Assembly (NCBI GenBank): GCA_011109175.1
Contig: RDEW01000014.1
Coordinates: 506,042-570,041 of the forward strand
DNA from: Dicyema japonicum
Taxonomy: Eukaryota > Dicyemida > Rhombozoa > Dicyemidae
Direction: 5' to 3'
Length of the DNA stretch: 64,000 nucleotides
Positions 1-10,379 of this stretch are shown here, piece after piece. The stretch's first letter is position 1, and each line of letters begins with the position of its first letter. The position numbers and the translations under genes were made by a program. The notes beneath the pieces are model-generated. The model made no database searches. It saw nothing but the letters and a program-made list of their open reading frames with translations, and had not been told where the DNA came from.

Positions 1-387
1 GCGTGTACGCTATCATATTTCATTACAAATGGCTTTCAACTGTCATCAATGTTTATAAAAGTCTTTTAGCATTTTAATTTTTTTGGATTTAGTAGTGTCT
101 GTAAAATTAAATCTTCAATCAGAAGGAATTGAGGAAGAATTCAATCGACTCTGGCGAGAACTATTCAAAAAAATTAAAAAAAATGGATGAATGTTGTTAA
201 CAAGGCAGTTTATTATTATTTTGCAAAACACAACTAAAATAAAATTATCTCTTCGTAAGTCCCAAACCAGGTTCTACCATTAACGAATAAGAAGTCATCA
301 TCCTGTCGGGGTGTTTACCATAGCTCCGAGAGAGACATTCTTAATTGAGAATTATAACCGCTTATTTTCAGTTAAGGTTTATTCTCG

Positions 388-545
388 TCAACCAGATCCC
401 ACCGTGAGATGACAAGTCGTTCTGGCATGACATTTGTTGAAAGAAGTCTGCTTACCTTTTCCTTGACCAATTCCACTGGTGAAGATTACCATTATGAAAA
501 CCCTTACGCATAAAAATGATGTGATGTCTGCGACGGTAGGACGTG
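388..545 (-). repeat. Diverged copy of the LINE 5' leader seen at 26620-26800 and 48190-48300
   Basis: Read on the minus strand, this stretch aligns by eye with 26620-26800 and 48190-48300. Shared words include a GGTCAGGGAGAAGGT-like block, a GTGGGATCT block and, further along, CTGCGACG. At 26.8 kb the same leader runs directly into a start codon followed by an endonuclease-like N-terminus, so it looks like the 5' leader of a non-LTR element. The open frames across it (about 60-70 codons) match nothing and are probably chance. Confidence 0.4.
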
Positions 546-846
546 TGAGGAAAATAGAAAAGAACAGAACTTTTCTTCCTCTCTTCGGAAACGGAAGCAT
601 GTAGAGGACTATCGGAAGATGGATGTAGTCGGCACAATCCGATGTTCTCTCTCGGATTAATTAGTTGTTCGGTCGAAACAAATTTTAATTTGGTCTGTTC
701 AGATATCAGGTAGCAAGGTATCTCTCAATTCATGGAGTAAGGTACGCAGGCAGTTGAATTTCAACTTCCATGCGAAACAAGTCTTCACCAAAGGCTTCTA
801 GAAAATTAACATTGTTTGTGCACTCGTTCAAAGGACGCCTTTAAAT

Positions 847-1257
847 TTGAATGATTCCCTTGCAACATTCTACCTGCAAACAATCGCGACGGCTGTAGAG
901 TATGACTATGTTGTGTTGAGATTCAGGCTATCGGAGACCATTTTATTTTACAGAACAACCACTCTCATGTTGGGCCCTCATACTGGATCATCAGTCACTC
1001 TCCTACTCATGGAAGTTACGACCCGTAGTCGTGGTTCCGGATTCTTCCTCGTCTGTGAGGAAGATCGCCTGTCCATATCCAAAAGTTCCTTCTTCCAATC
1101 GGATTCCTCAGCAAGAATGAAAGAAGACTCTTTCATAAGGCAGTGGAGACAATGGAAGACCACAGACGTCGACGGCACAGTTGACTACAAGAACTGGGAT
1201 CATCTAACTGTTTGGCGTTATTTCTGTCTTTCTTTCCAAGTGACCCTGGGGTTCTAA
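847..1257 (+). other. Unassigned 136-codon open frame
   Basis: A continuous frame ends next to an AAATAAATAAAAAAA run at 1254-1269 that could be a retroposon tail. I recognise no motif in it, and the opposite strand is also partly open, which weakens the case for coding. It may be the 3' part of an unrecognised retroposon. Sequence 1-846 and 1270-1592 shows nothing else that I can support. Confidence 0.2.
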
Positions 1258-1592
1258 ATAAATAAAAAAACTGGTTTATTAACGTGGTTTTACTATATAG
1301 TCTTACTCGGAATTGTGATCTAAAGGAAAAGTACATTCGATAACTTGTAATCCATAATATTTCCTTTTGTGAATAACAAGTATTTATTTTGCCATGGAAA
1401 CGATTAAATAAAGTTGTTCAGCGCCTAATCAATCAATGCGTGACAGTAACCAGAGCTATTCGAGATATCCCTGCAATTGGGTTTCTAAGCCAATTTTCAA
1501 AAACCAAATATATGTTGGATGCTTTGTAATGCTATGAGTTCATTATTAAGTATGTCACTGCATTTACTCCCATAACTAAGACGACAAGACTA

Positions 1593-1956
1593 ATGCATCA
1601 CGAGGGATCTCAGAACTATCAAAGGACTAGAACCACACCATTTGAGGTTAAAGGCGAAGCAAATAAATTAATAGAAACCAGTGAAGCAAACAAAAACTAG
1701 GGGAGTTCAAACGCGTTTTTCTTCAGTGAACAGAAAAATCGAAGTTAATGACGTTACCCAGGTCAAAGAAGTGATGAATAGAAATGACTTCATCAATTCA
1801 AAAGCTCTTTACGTACCTGAAAAAAGTGTAGAACAACCAAGGTGGGGATTCATAAGGCCAAAAAATAAAGACGTTCGTGAATGTGCTGCGTCATGCCTTA
1901 CATGGGGAAAGGTAGACCTCCCATTTACCGCCACTAAACTTTTGAATCATTTCTAA
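1593..1956 (+). CDS. Candidate two-exon orphan gene, 105 aa
   Basis: I do not recognise the family. Exon 1 (1593-1680) starts MHHEGSQNYQ and exon 2 (1727-1956) runs to a TAA. Each is open in a different frame, and they join in phase 1 across a 46-nt gap with GT at 1681 and a pyrimidine-rich TTTTTCTTCAG acceptor ending at 1726. The joined product is basic and polar and contains the motif VPEKSVEQPRWGFIRPK. No signal peptide or membrane segment is visible. The intron is longer than the other introns proposed in this window, so the join is less secure. A gene with only exon 2 is the alternative. No second copy in the window is available to test it. Confidence 0.42.
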
Positions 1957-2079
1957 AAAATATTTTCTCAGTCATTAATTAGTTTTATATTTTAGGTTTC
2001 AGATATTAATTATGAATTTTTATATTTAAAATAATTTTGAAGCAACATACATCTTCAGTTAGCAGGTCCGGAAGAAGGG

Positions 2080-2265
2080 GAGCTACCACATGTAACGATA
2101 TGGCGGGAGAATAAAATGGTTATTTTTCATAGCCATTGGCACTGGGCATCGCCCAAATAGGAGAGCCAAATGTCACCACGCTAACTTATTTTGTTTTCTC
2201 CTTCAGGGACTTCCTGTAAAGGCACAAGCGAAGACACTTCTTGGAATTGGAGTCCTTCGATTTTC
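2080..2265 (+). repeat. Possible short interspersed repeat, related to 8490-8590
   Basis: The stretch shares a GGCACTGGGC(A/G)TC core and similar flanks (a purine-rich lead-in, and CATGACGAC-like or TGTCACCAC-like blocks after it) with 8490-8590. The two are diverged and the ends are not clear. The rest of 1957-3340 is AT-rich and holds no gene that I can support; the open frame at 2241-2468 has no recognisable content. Confidence 0.25.
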
Positions 2266-3340
2266 CTCGCATTAGATTAATAGCTGGAGTGAACTTGAAG
2301 AATTCCAAAGGCAACACAAGACAAAACAAATCACGTGATCCTGACACGTTACACCAGGACCTTATACCTTATCTTGTCCCGATGTTCATCTCTCGAACAA
2401 ACACAAGTATGTATTTTTCCACCAGATATTCTCCTCTTCGTGGTTCGAGCCCACACAAGCAACAGTAATTAGACTAAGATTTATTTACTTTGATCTGAAA
2501 TTAACAAAAAATTAGATTTTAAACAACCCAGGCTCAAAGAATTCAACCAGTTATGGTTTGGCTATCTAAAATCTAGTATATTGCTTTTATCCACCACGAA
2601 TGTCTGGAGTAATGAATTCCATCTTTTTAAATAAATTCCTTGATAAAAGTAGAATATCATTCATTTCACTAAAACTTTCCAAAAGAATCAATGAACTTTT
2701 AATTAGATTTATTTTATTACCAACTTTTCCCGCTCTATTGGATAAATGTTTGGGGAGATTCCCTTAATGACAAAAACTGGGCCTCCTCCTTCCGTTTGGA
2801 TGGATTTCTTCGATTTTAAAAGACTTATCTCTTTCCATCCACAACCACCAAAACTGTGTACACTTAATAGTCCACTATAACAAATTCCCGACGTACCTTG
2901 AATAACAAAAATAAATCCCGAACCTTGTCAAATACAAAATATGGAATGAAAAGATTTGCTATCCGCTATTAATCGGTCTCGGTTTACATCCGCAGTTCTC
3001 GCTGCAAAAACCTTAATCATTCAGAAATTAGACAAATACAGCATAATCAAGATAAATATCAAAGTATATAGCGACAGTACCTCGGAATCTTTGTGTTTCC
3101 TTCTATAAACCACATATTTTAACGATGAATAAAAGTAAATTTAAGGTAAAATGCAAAAATAAAAGCAGAGTGACAAAAATTATGCCTAAAAATATGAAAA
3201 TTTTATGAAGTTTCATGACAAATCATCAGTTTCTTCGATTCCAAACCTTGCATGACCAATTCTTTCCGAAAAAGACTCATTAGGATTACGAATTCCACGA
3301 TTATTAGGAAAAAATGTATTTCTATTATATATCAAATAAA

Positions 3341-3849
3341 TTACAAGTTATTTTGAAACATTCTACTCTGGTTAACCATATTTGAACAGTTGGCGCCAAA
3401 TTTTGTCGGAATAATGTTTTGAGATGGAAAGTTATAGCATCCATGATTCAAATGATCTAATCCATTGGACTTGAAATTCAATAATTGATCATTTATAGCA
3501 CTTTTCATGCATTTTAAGCTTCTATCCATCGATTCATACTGCAGTCTCAATTCCAGACTATAAGGCATCTAAAAATAACTAGCATGTAGAACATTTATGA
3601 GTGAATTTTTGATAAAATTTAACTGGTGGATGCAGTTTATCGCATTTTCAATCAAATCTGGGCAATTAGTGATGACCATTGAGTAGTCGCTCTCGCTGAC
3701 GAGTCCATGGTGGATAGCCTGTTTCACTACATCACAGTATTTTTCCATATGGTTGCTGATATCCAAAGAAGATAGTGACTGAGGTAAAAAAATAAGGTAG
3801 ACATATGACATAATTGGCAAAATAGGTCGCTTAGTTCTCGTTCTGTCAT
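3341..3849 (-). CDS. Candidate orphan gene with short introns, about 145 aa
   Basis: I do not recognise the family. Two consecutive blocks, 3755-3593 and 3568-3341, share one frame and are separated only by a 24-nt GTTCTAC...TTTTTAG segment (3569-3592) that carries an in-frame TAG. Removing it as an intron keeps the frame. Upstream, an ATG at 3849 opens MTERELSDLFCQLCH in another frame; a 47-nt GT...AG gap (3756-3802) would restore the frame in phase 2. Without that exon the product could start at the internal MEKYC. The sequence is helix-like and polar with scattered Cys and no membrane segment. The 24-nt intron is well supported by frame and size; the 47-nt one is tentative. Sequence 3850-4600 shows no supported feature. 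Confidence 0.45.
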
Positions 3850-4603
3850 ATTCTGATGTCACGTGGTTTGAATACTAAATTAATTAATCTAAAAGCCAAC
3901 AAAATTTTCACTGTAAGGGTGTTTTGGCTTAGTTCTAACATAAATTAGCCTAGAAACCTAAAGTCAGTAAAATTCTTATTTCTATTGTCCTCAAATTGGT
4001 CCATAAAATTACTCGGACGAGTCCCAGTCCAAAAGGATAGACCGTTAGGTGGAGCAACCGGCAAATGAGCGTTAATATTCTATCGGCATTAAAAAGACCA
4101 AACGTGATCCTGCGAGCTATTTCCCAGATCCTTGAAATTTCTCTTGATGTACTTTTGGCTAAAAATGAGGTCGACGAGATCTACTCGGTTATCGTGAGCA
4201 TTTAAGAAACTGTCCTCTTCCATCTAAAATACCCTGCCAAATATGCAACCAGCGCGGTTTCTGGTTAAAATCAATCAATTAGCTAAATTAAGAAAGCAAA
4301 TTGCGTCAAATAATTGATTATTAAACAGCAGTGAGACTGTCGCCTAAATACAATATTTTGAGCAAGTCAGCTTAATGACCATTGGAACAAGTCACTTTTA
4401 ATGGGGATTTGTAAATTGTAAATTTAAAGCAACAGCGTGTTAAATTGAACGAACTTTTACTGCAGTGTCGGAAGATATTAAATTTATTTAAATTTTTAAT
4501 TTTGTTAAACATTAAAACTTAAAAAATAAATAATATTTATTTCTCAGCTATCAGCTATCCATAAGTGATTCAAATTCTATAGTAAAATTTAACACAAGAA
4601 GCA

Positions 4604-5032
4604 GTTAGTTAGTTAAGTAACCCAGCCTCACTAACTTGCAGGAGGCCAGCAGCTATTAAGTAGTACGGAGCAGATGTGATCGGTCAGTTCCGGCATTGTG
4701 GAAAAATGTTGTGCCAATTCATGACATTGAAATAGGTGATTTGTTGTCTGCACGTGGAGGTTGCAAAAAGGGCAGAGTACATCATAAGCTGGTAGATATG
4801 GGTGGTGCCCACATCGTAGACGAGCCTGGTTTACTCGCACGTCCCTTAAAAGAGAGGATTCTGAGTGCTCTATTGGAGGAGGGGGTCGCTGTAATATTTT
4901 ATTGTCTCCGAGTCTTCGGATGCTTCTCGTAGAAACAAAATCGTGTATCTGTTTCAGACGACTCCTGTCATTGGGGATGGAAGGAATGGATGATAACATT
5001 AGAGACAGGCTGGGGTTACTTAACTAACTAAC
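4604..5032. repeat. Jockey fragment bounded by an outward-facing inverted repeat
   Basis: The left edge (4604-4629) and the reverse complement of the right edge (5007-5032) match over about 25 bp: GTTAGTTAGTTAAGTAACCC followed by AGCCT, with one extra C on the right. Read outward, each edge looks like the 3' tail TTAACTAACTAAC, which also ends the LINE remnant at 27030-27042. The segment therefore has two retrotransposon-like 3' ends pointing away from each other, or it is a small element with terminal inverted repeats that captured a LINE fragment. Confidence 0.5.
4631..4999 (-). pseudogene. Jockey-type non-LTR pol, C-terminal zinc-binding domain
   Basis: The 122-codon frame has the C-terminal end typical of jockey-superfamily ORF2: a VNQARLRCGHHPYLPAY block followed by CPFCNLHVQTTNHLFQCHE, which is the usual C-x2-C-x8-H-x4-C arrangement. 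Everything upstream (endonuclease and RT) is missing, so it is a 5'-truncated copy. It lies inside the inverted-repeat-bounded segment, with its 3' end toward 4604. Confidence 0.7.
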
Positions 5033-5049
5033 AGGAGCACATGAAGTCT

Positions 5050-6508
5050 GATACACTATCATCACGCAGGAAACTATCAGAACCACTTTTCTTTCGGAGA
5101 GAGGTGAGGGATCACCACATTTTGCAAAAACGACATACTCTTATGGACCAGACAACATTCCTGTTATTTATTAAAAAATCTTAAAGACGGGGGAGTCACT
5201 TTTCTAACATCGATTTTCAACTATTCGATTAACCAAAATTTGATACCATTATTATGGAAACAGGCAATAATACGGCCAATACTGAAACCAGGAAGACCGA
5301 GAGATGACCAGCGTCTTTTAGACCGGTGTCACTGCTCCATGTCAAATACCCTAGAGAGGATTGTGTTCGAAAGAATAAAAGAATTTTTACCAGAGAGGCC
5401 TTTTCAACACGGATTCGAAAGTAAGAGATCCACGTCTACATACTTACAAACATTGACCGACTTCATTCGAGTCGGATTCACAACCAAAGAGAGACACTTT
5501 AAAATAGTGCTCTGCTCGATTGACATGCATAAAGCTTTTGACTCAGTCTCGAGGAAGATTCTATCGAGAAAAATATTTCAATCGAAGAAACCAGGGAAGC
5601 TAAAGCTTTGGATCACCAACTTTTTAAGTGGACGAAGGGGACGTGTTTGTTTCGGAGGTTTGAAATCAATTTCACTTCTCCTCTTCAACGGAATCCCTCA
5701 AGGATCTCCTTTATCCCCTGCTCTGTTTAACCTCGTTCTGGCCGATCTCCCGACTTTTGAATCTGATAATGATGTTCTACTTTCCTATGCGGATGATATT
5801 GTGTTGGCTTCGTGACTCAAGACATCCAGAAGGCCACAGAAAAATACAAATTAACCTGGACAGACTTAATGCCTGGATAATGGAAAATCGGCTCGTGGTG
5901 AATGCAGAAAAAGTTGTCTATTTCACTATTTACCTCTGATAAAAAAATTGGGAAAAAGGACAGCCACCTTGAAGTTAAACAAGGTCGACATCCCTTTCAA
6001 CAGATGTCAAAGGATGTTGGGTGTTACAATTGATATGCATCTCTGTCTGACACCATACATAGAAAACATTCTATTAAAATGCGAGAAGAAACTGAACGTA
6101 TTGAAAAGTTTATCGGGAATATGGAAGAGTGGTACTCACCCAATCTTGATGAACGTGTAAAAATAGTACATCGAGCCATGTCTCTCATATGCATGTGCCT
6201 TGGGGACCGTCCATATCTTGGACAAATGTGAGGAAAATTGAGGAAATGCAAAAGAGGGTTTACAGAGTAACGGAATGTTGGATTTGTGAAGATCACCGAA
6301 CCGGACCTACGCCTCTGGAGGCCCATATGAGACTAGACTCCAGATCACGGGAGGTGACCCTGAAAATTCAGGCAGCCGTCCTGTACGTTCATGCGCGGGC
6401 ACGAATGAAGAACACCGGGAAAAGATAAAGTCTCTGCTAGAATGCATCGGGATCACGTGATAACTAGTTTGGTTTTACCGTGGTCTTGGGTTGTTAAATA
6501 AAAAAACA
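5050..6508 (+). pseudogene. Jockey-type non-LTR reverse transcriptase relic
   Basis: The element encodes the RT of a retrotransposon that copies its RNA at a nicked target. The longest open block (5240-5815) shows IRPILKPG, the catalytic region CSIDMHKAFDSVSRKIL, NFLSGRRGRV, GIPQGSPLSPALFNLVL and SYADDIVLAS, that is RT motifs through the YxDD box. Upstream, YGPDNIP and a diverged FLTSIFNYSIN block lie in other frames. Downstream, 5757-6430 continues in broken frames through ENRLVVNAEK and WGPSISWTNVRKIEEMQKR. The endonuclease is missing. The 3' end is near an AAATAAAAAAAC tract at 6497-6508. A second copy, also broken, lies at 17690-19370. Confidence 0.8.
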
Positions 6509-7108
6509 TAAATTCGCGGAAGGTGTTGACTCTTATTGCACGAAAAGTCTCCATCTTCTCATGATTGTTGTACTATCTCATTTCTCTTTTTATGCTCATA
6601 CATAAATTTGACTAAGGTGATATTGAATACATGAAGCTTTGGGACTAAGAAAGCATTGGATACAATGATGTCTTGAATTAGAATTCCGACTGGCTTTAAT
6701 TGAGGAATTCGCACGATTATCTTCTATATTGAGGGGGAACAAGTGAAGTATTATTAATCGACCTGCCTGTTAATTAATTGTGGAAATATTGATTTGGTAA
6801 CATGGATCTATTACTCGAATATATCTGCCGCTTTATAGAGGATGTGATCTCTGTAGCCGAACCTCAAAAGGGTTAGCTGACGAACTAAGGATGCATGGTC
6901 AATACGAAGCTTATGTAACTGACAAAACGTCGGGTATGACACTTCCAATAGTCGGGAATGTAATAGAAAAAAACTTCTCTTCAAAGACAAATTTGGAATA
7001 CAGTAATCGAACTTCAAAAGCGCTGAAGAAAGGAAATGGGGTTAATAACACACTTGATAATAGGTTTATCAAAAATAAATTTTCTTTATTACTCATTATA
7101 ACCACCAG
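6509..7108 (+). other. Duplicated non-coding flank of the jockey copy
   Basis: The segment is shared with 18480-19090 at high similarity. I see no motif in the open frames that cross it on either strand. Its value is as an alignment partner: the copy at 19060-19100 shows the empty site of the RTE insertion that begins at 7109. Confidence 0.45.
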
Positions 7109-7699
7109 GGAAAAAACAGAAAGGACAGAGATAAGACGAATGAACAACTCACTCGAAGAAAAATGGAGACACATAAAAAAATTAGCTCTCTACTAGGAGA
7201 TAGCGAAGACATCATACGGAGAAAAACATTGGCAAATGCGACATTACAAAGGCTGAAAAATCTTTGGCCAAAACGGAAAGGATATAACATAAAACAAAGG
7301 ATTATGTTATACGTCACTTTCATCAAACCAATCCTACTATACAACTCTGGGACTTGGGCCACCTCTAAAGAGGATTTGGAGAGGCTCAACTCATTTCACA
7401 GAAATCATCTAAGAAACATAACTGGAATGTCCTGGCCATCCAAGATCTCGCGGAATGGACTGTACAATAAATGTGATTGTATACCATTAAGCCACGAGAT
7501 CATTAGCTCTCGTTGGAGACTTTTTGGACACGTCCTGAGGTTGGTTCTACGATTAGTTAAAATTAACTGTTCTTTACTTAAATAAAGTGTGTCCTGCCTA
7601 TGCGGAGCTATAAATACTATGGCTCTCGTGAAAAGGCTTTTTAAAAAATGCGGAGCTATAAATATTATGGCTCTCGTGAAAGTGCTAATAATAATAATA
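7109..7699 (+). mobile_element. 5'-truncated RTE-type non-LTR element with (TAA)n tail
   Basis: The insertion is bounded by an 11-bp target duplication, ATAACCACCAG at 7098-7108 and 7700-7710; the empty site is visible in the sister copy near 19070. The 3' end carries GTGCTAATAATAATAATAA. The same 3' signature (GTGCT plus TAA repeats) ends the elements at 33903 and 40670. Near the 3' end a 34-bp block with GCGGAGCTATAAAT and TATGGCTCTCGTGAAA is present twice (about 7598-7640 and 7649-7683). Confidence 0.75.
7163..7585 (+). pseudogene. RTE ORF2, RT C-terminal region
   Basis: The 140-codon frame has the post-RT conserved region of RTE/BovB-type elements: RKTLANATLQRLKNLW, QRIMLYVTFIKPILLYNSGTW, LRNITGMSWPSKISRNGLYN and SSRWRLFGHVLR. 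After GHVLR the typical arginine-rich C-terminus is replaced by the short 3' sequence that is also found alone at 34820-34947. The endonuclease and catalytic RT are absent. Confidence 0.75.
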
Positions 7700-7710
7700 A
7701 TAACCACCAG

Positions 7711-7925
7711 CTCCTCATAACGGCCAGTTTTTTTCGAAATTTCAAAATTAGCGGTAAGAGGTATCTTCTGTAAGTAATTTCTTTTAGCGCATCGTTCTCC
7801 GATTCCGTGAACGACAAAGACCACCTTATTGATAGTTCTGGATGGTGATCTCCAAAAATTGGAAGGTGTCTTAGAGAAGGAAAAGACTTGGGTATATTGC
7901 GGGGGTTTGCTCGCAACAAGAACAA
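7711..7925 (+). other. Jockey flank resumed after the RTE insertion
   Basis: The sequence continues the flank interrupted at 7108 and matches 19090-19275 closely. The minus-strand open frames here are shared by both copies but carry no motif that I know. From 7926 to 8700 I see only AT-rich sequence and the diverged short repeat at about 8490-8590. Confidence 0.4.
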
Positions 7926-8706
7926 ATAGAGGAAAACGACTTTGTTGTTAGTCTATCGTGTTGCGCATACTTTGGATGATCATTGAATATCGAAAGTGCA
8001 TCACGAGACAGTGGGCATTTCCGAGATGACAAAGTGTGTTTAGAAGTTCAAAAGATAAAATGGACGAGATTTTAAAATGGAATTTATTCTATTCAACTCC
8101 TGGACAGGGCAAAAATGTCATTTTACCCCAATTTTGTGAAAGGGAATGTGCAACCTTTTATAAGTGATGACGATTTCCACGTGTCCTGAACCTAAGTTTG
8201 ATGTATAAAATGTCATTTTCACCTATTTTTAGTTTATAATTTTTGAGACCTCATTTTGGCCCGATGCTCCTTCCTCAAGTCCATACAAGCTACACAATCC
8301 CAGTTTTTACAGATTAAAGATTCCGGAGGAATTTTTTTAATTTATTAACGCCGGATACACCGAGAAAGAAGTTAACGGTAAACAACTAGTTAAATGTATC
8401 CAGTTTCCACTATTACAGAAACAGAGTCCTTCAATGTCACACATGTCCATACAGAACCAGCATAAAAGGTAAAAGACGTTCATCCCATCCGTGTAGTGGA
8501 GGAGAGCAAATGGATTTTTTTAGTAACAGCCTGGCACTGGGCGTCACTTGAGAGGTAAATCACATGACGACACTCTAGTAGAAAGGAGTAGTGGAGAAAC
8601 AGACAAAACAAACAGAAAACTTCAACCAATTCCGGGGGCATTGGAGAGGGAAATATCACGGATAATTTATCATTAATTAACTATTAATAATAAAACGTAT
8701 GGTCAT

Positions 8707-9480
8707 GTGGTGAGTAATTGTATCATCATGGAACGTCGTTCATACAATGGAGCAACAAACATTACACCCAAGAGACTGCACACTACATACTCTACATGCG
8801 GTTTTGCCAATGCACGCAAATATGGACTCAATCAGGATCCAAGGAAAGCCAGGAAGATCCCAATCAGGATCCCAAGACCCGTCCGGATCCCCGCGGCTAC
8901 ATGCCTGGCCTCTGCAATTGACGATGCTCTCACGTCCGAGGACATGGAGGTCTGGCTAAAACTCTTCAGTTTTGCTCCGATGGCCCTTGGAATTCTATTT
9001 ATTGACTCAAAAGGAGATCAACTGAATAGAGGAAAGCACGACACTTGGGAACTCCCTTTCTTCAAAAATGAAGAAGAACATCCAGGTTTTCTATGTGCTT
9101 TCTCTCACAAAAACGGAAGTCAAGAAATTAAGACATTCTGATTCCAATCCTCCGGTTTATTTGAGTGGCCGGAGAAACTTAAAGAGAAAGTGAACCGCAA
9201 ACTATTCGAAGGCGACGTCCGAGTGGCGTTGCGCGTCGTCGCCAGCGGCGAAACTGTTATGGCTGCGACACCTGAGGTGCTGGAAATACTCAGACATAAA
9301 CATCCATGTGCTCCGGAAGATTACCGCCCATTCGTGCTTCCGGGAAATTTTTCAAGAATGACCGTCACCGAAAGCGAAGTGCGACGCGGCATTTCGTCGT
9401 TTGCGGCAAGTAGCAGTGGAGGTATCGATGGCTTGCGGCCGGGTCATATCACGAATCTTACGGCGGGGGCTACTGCATAA
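8707..9480 (+). pseudogene. Non-LTR pol fragment, region N-terminal to the RT
   Basis: One frame runs from 8707 to 9480, broken only by a TGA at 9139-9141. It carries RIPRPVRIPAATCLASAID, MEVWLKLFSFAPMAL, then KLFEGDVRVALRVV, LEILRHKHPCAPED and the GGIDGLRPGHI motif. That order (linker, a 'GD+RxAxR' block, 'KHP', then 'GG.DGLRP.H') is characteristic of a widespread non-LTR pol family in which the RT follows directly. Here the RT itself is lost: the frame shifts after LRPGHITNL and the element ends by about 9530. It is more GC-rich than its neighbours. C-terminal pieces of what looks like the same family lie at 29556-29745 and 40800-40935. Confidence 0.65.
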
Positions 9481-9689
9481 GCTGACTGCAACATTGTCAA
9501 ATCAATTACAAAACTGGTTATGCGTAAGATCCATATTAATATCGTGTTGATGGTAGATCATAAGGTTTTTACCAATTGTTACCGACAATTTTTTTGAAAG
9601 CTCACCGCTTAATCACTCTTGGCTTTTTGTAAAGTAAAGCATGAAATGATTAAGTATCTCACTATGCCATGGTCATGACAAAACTTTTG

Positions 9690-9800
9690 CTAACCTAGAA
9701 ACCTAGGTCATCTTCCACAACTTGCCTCTCTTATAAGCAAGCTCCCGTAGTCCATACAGATACTCGTTGTCTCTGAGGCGTCTCCTAATCTTTTGGAAGT
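9690..9800 (-). pseudogene. RTE ORF2 C-terminal remnant
   Basis: On the minus strand the sequence encodes an RRLRDNE-YLYGLRELAYKRG-like run, the extreme C-terminus of RTE ORF2. The same piece occurs at 27070-27230 and 48315-48470, each time directly before the start of a family A unit. It appears to be a fixed part of the duplicated segment. Confidence 0.5.
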
Positions 9801-10202
9801 CATTGGAAATTCGTACGCCTCTTTTTATTACGAGTAGGAAGTCTAATCTTGGTACAGTCCGTTGATTTCCAAGAACGTCGATGCCTTTTGGGATTTAATG
9901 GCATATGTGTTTCGAGTCCTTAGAGGATGCAACACTCCAAAATTTGTTGCTCTCCCAAATTTGTACCACAGTACCACAGCTTTATAACTCTCCCAAATTT
10001 GTCGGCTAATAAACTTTTTTTGCAAAAATAAATTAATAAAAATCGCCTAAGTGATAATTTAAAATTTTTTTATATAAATTGTTTACTTTTATAAATTTTT
10101 CGTATTTGTCCTTAAATTCCAAATATGTGATATTTTGTGGTTTTTCATATACAAAATTCTAATAAAATATAATACATTTTTTAAATTAATCCATTAATTC
10201 GC

Positions 10203-10379
10203 TATATAAATGAAAAAGTACGTTTTCAGCCAAGCTTCGGTAAAGAAATGAAGAGATCTAAATCAGCTGATGATGTTGCAAAGTCGACGGATACAGAACT
10301 AAAGAAGAGTAATTCAGATCAAAAAATAAATGGTGAAATTTGGTTATTTTTTAAATTAGAATCTGATTTGAAGGATTAA
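10203..10379 (+). CDS. 3' end of a gene in repeat family A, one 27-nt intron
   Basis: I do not recognise the product. The frame reads YINEKVRFQPSFGKEMKRSK, continues SADDVAKSTDTELKKSNSDQ, and after a 27-nt intron (10333-10359, GTGAAATT...AAATTAG) ends ESDLKD-stop at 10379. All five family A copies carry it. The intron is 27, 27, 25, 27 and 28 nt in copies a-e, whereas the exon keeps its frame in a, b and c. Copy d has a stop in the upstream part and copy e a 1-nt deletion. Length change confined to the intron argues that it is, or was, spliced. The start is not resolved: the first ATG in frame is 10248, but coding-like sequence extends upstream. A paralogous exon (MKRSQSTDDARKL) lies in the inverted arms near 15440 and 22250. 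Confidence 0.5.
   Translation, partial: YINEKVRFQPSFGKEMKRSKSADDVAKSTDTELKKSNSDQKINGEIWLFFKLESDLKD

Noticed and set aside
4604-4620. (TTAG)n telomere-like repeat
   Set aside because: Only three units occur, they are inverted at the two sides of one short segment, and they recur as a LINE tail at 27 kb.
7405-7925. Overlapping minus-strand open frames of 86-139 codons
   Set aside because: They run antisense to the RTE C-terminus and through its TAA-repeat tail, which on the minus strand reads as a run of hydrophobic codons.
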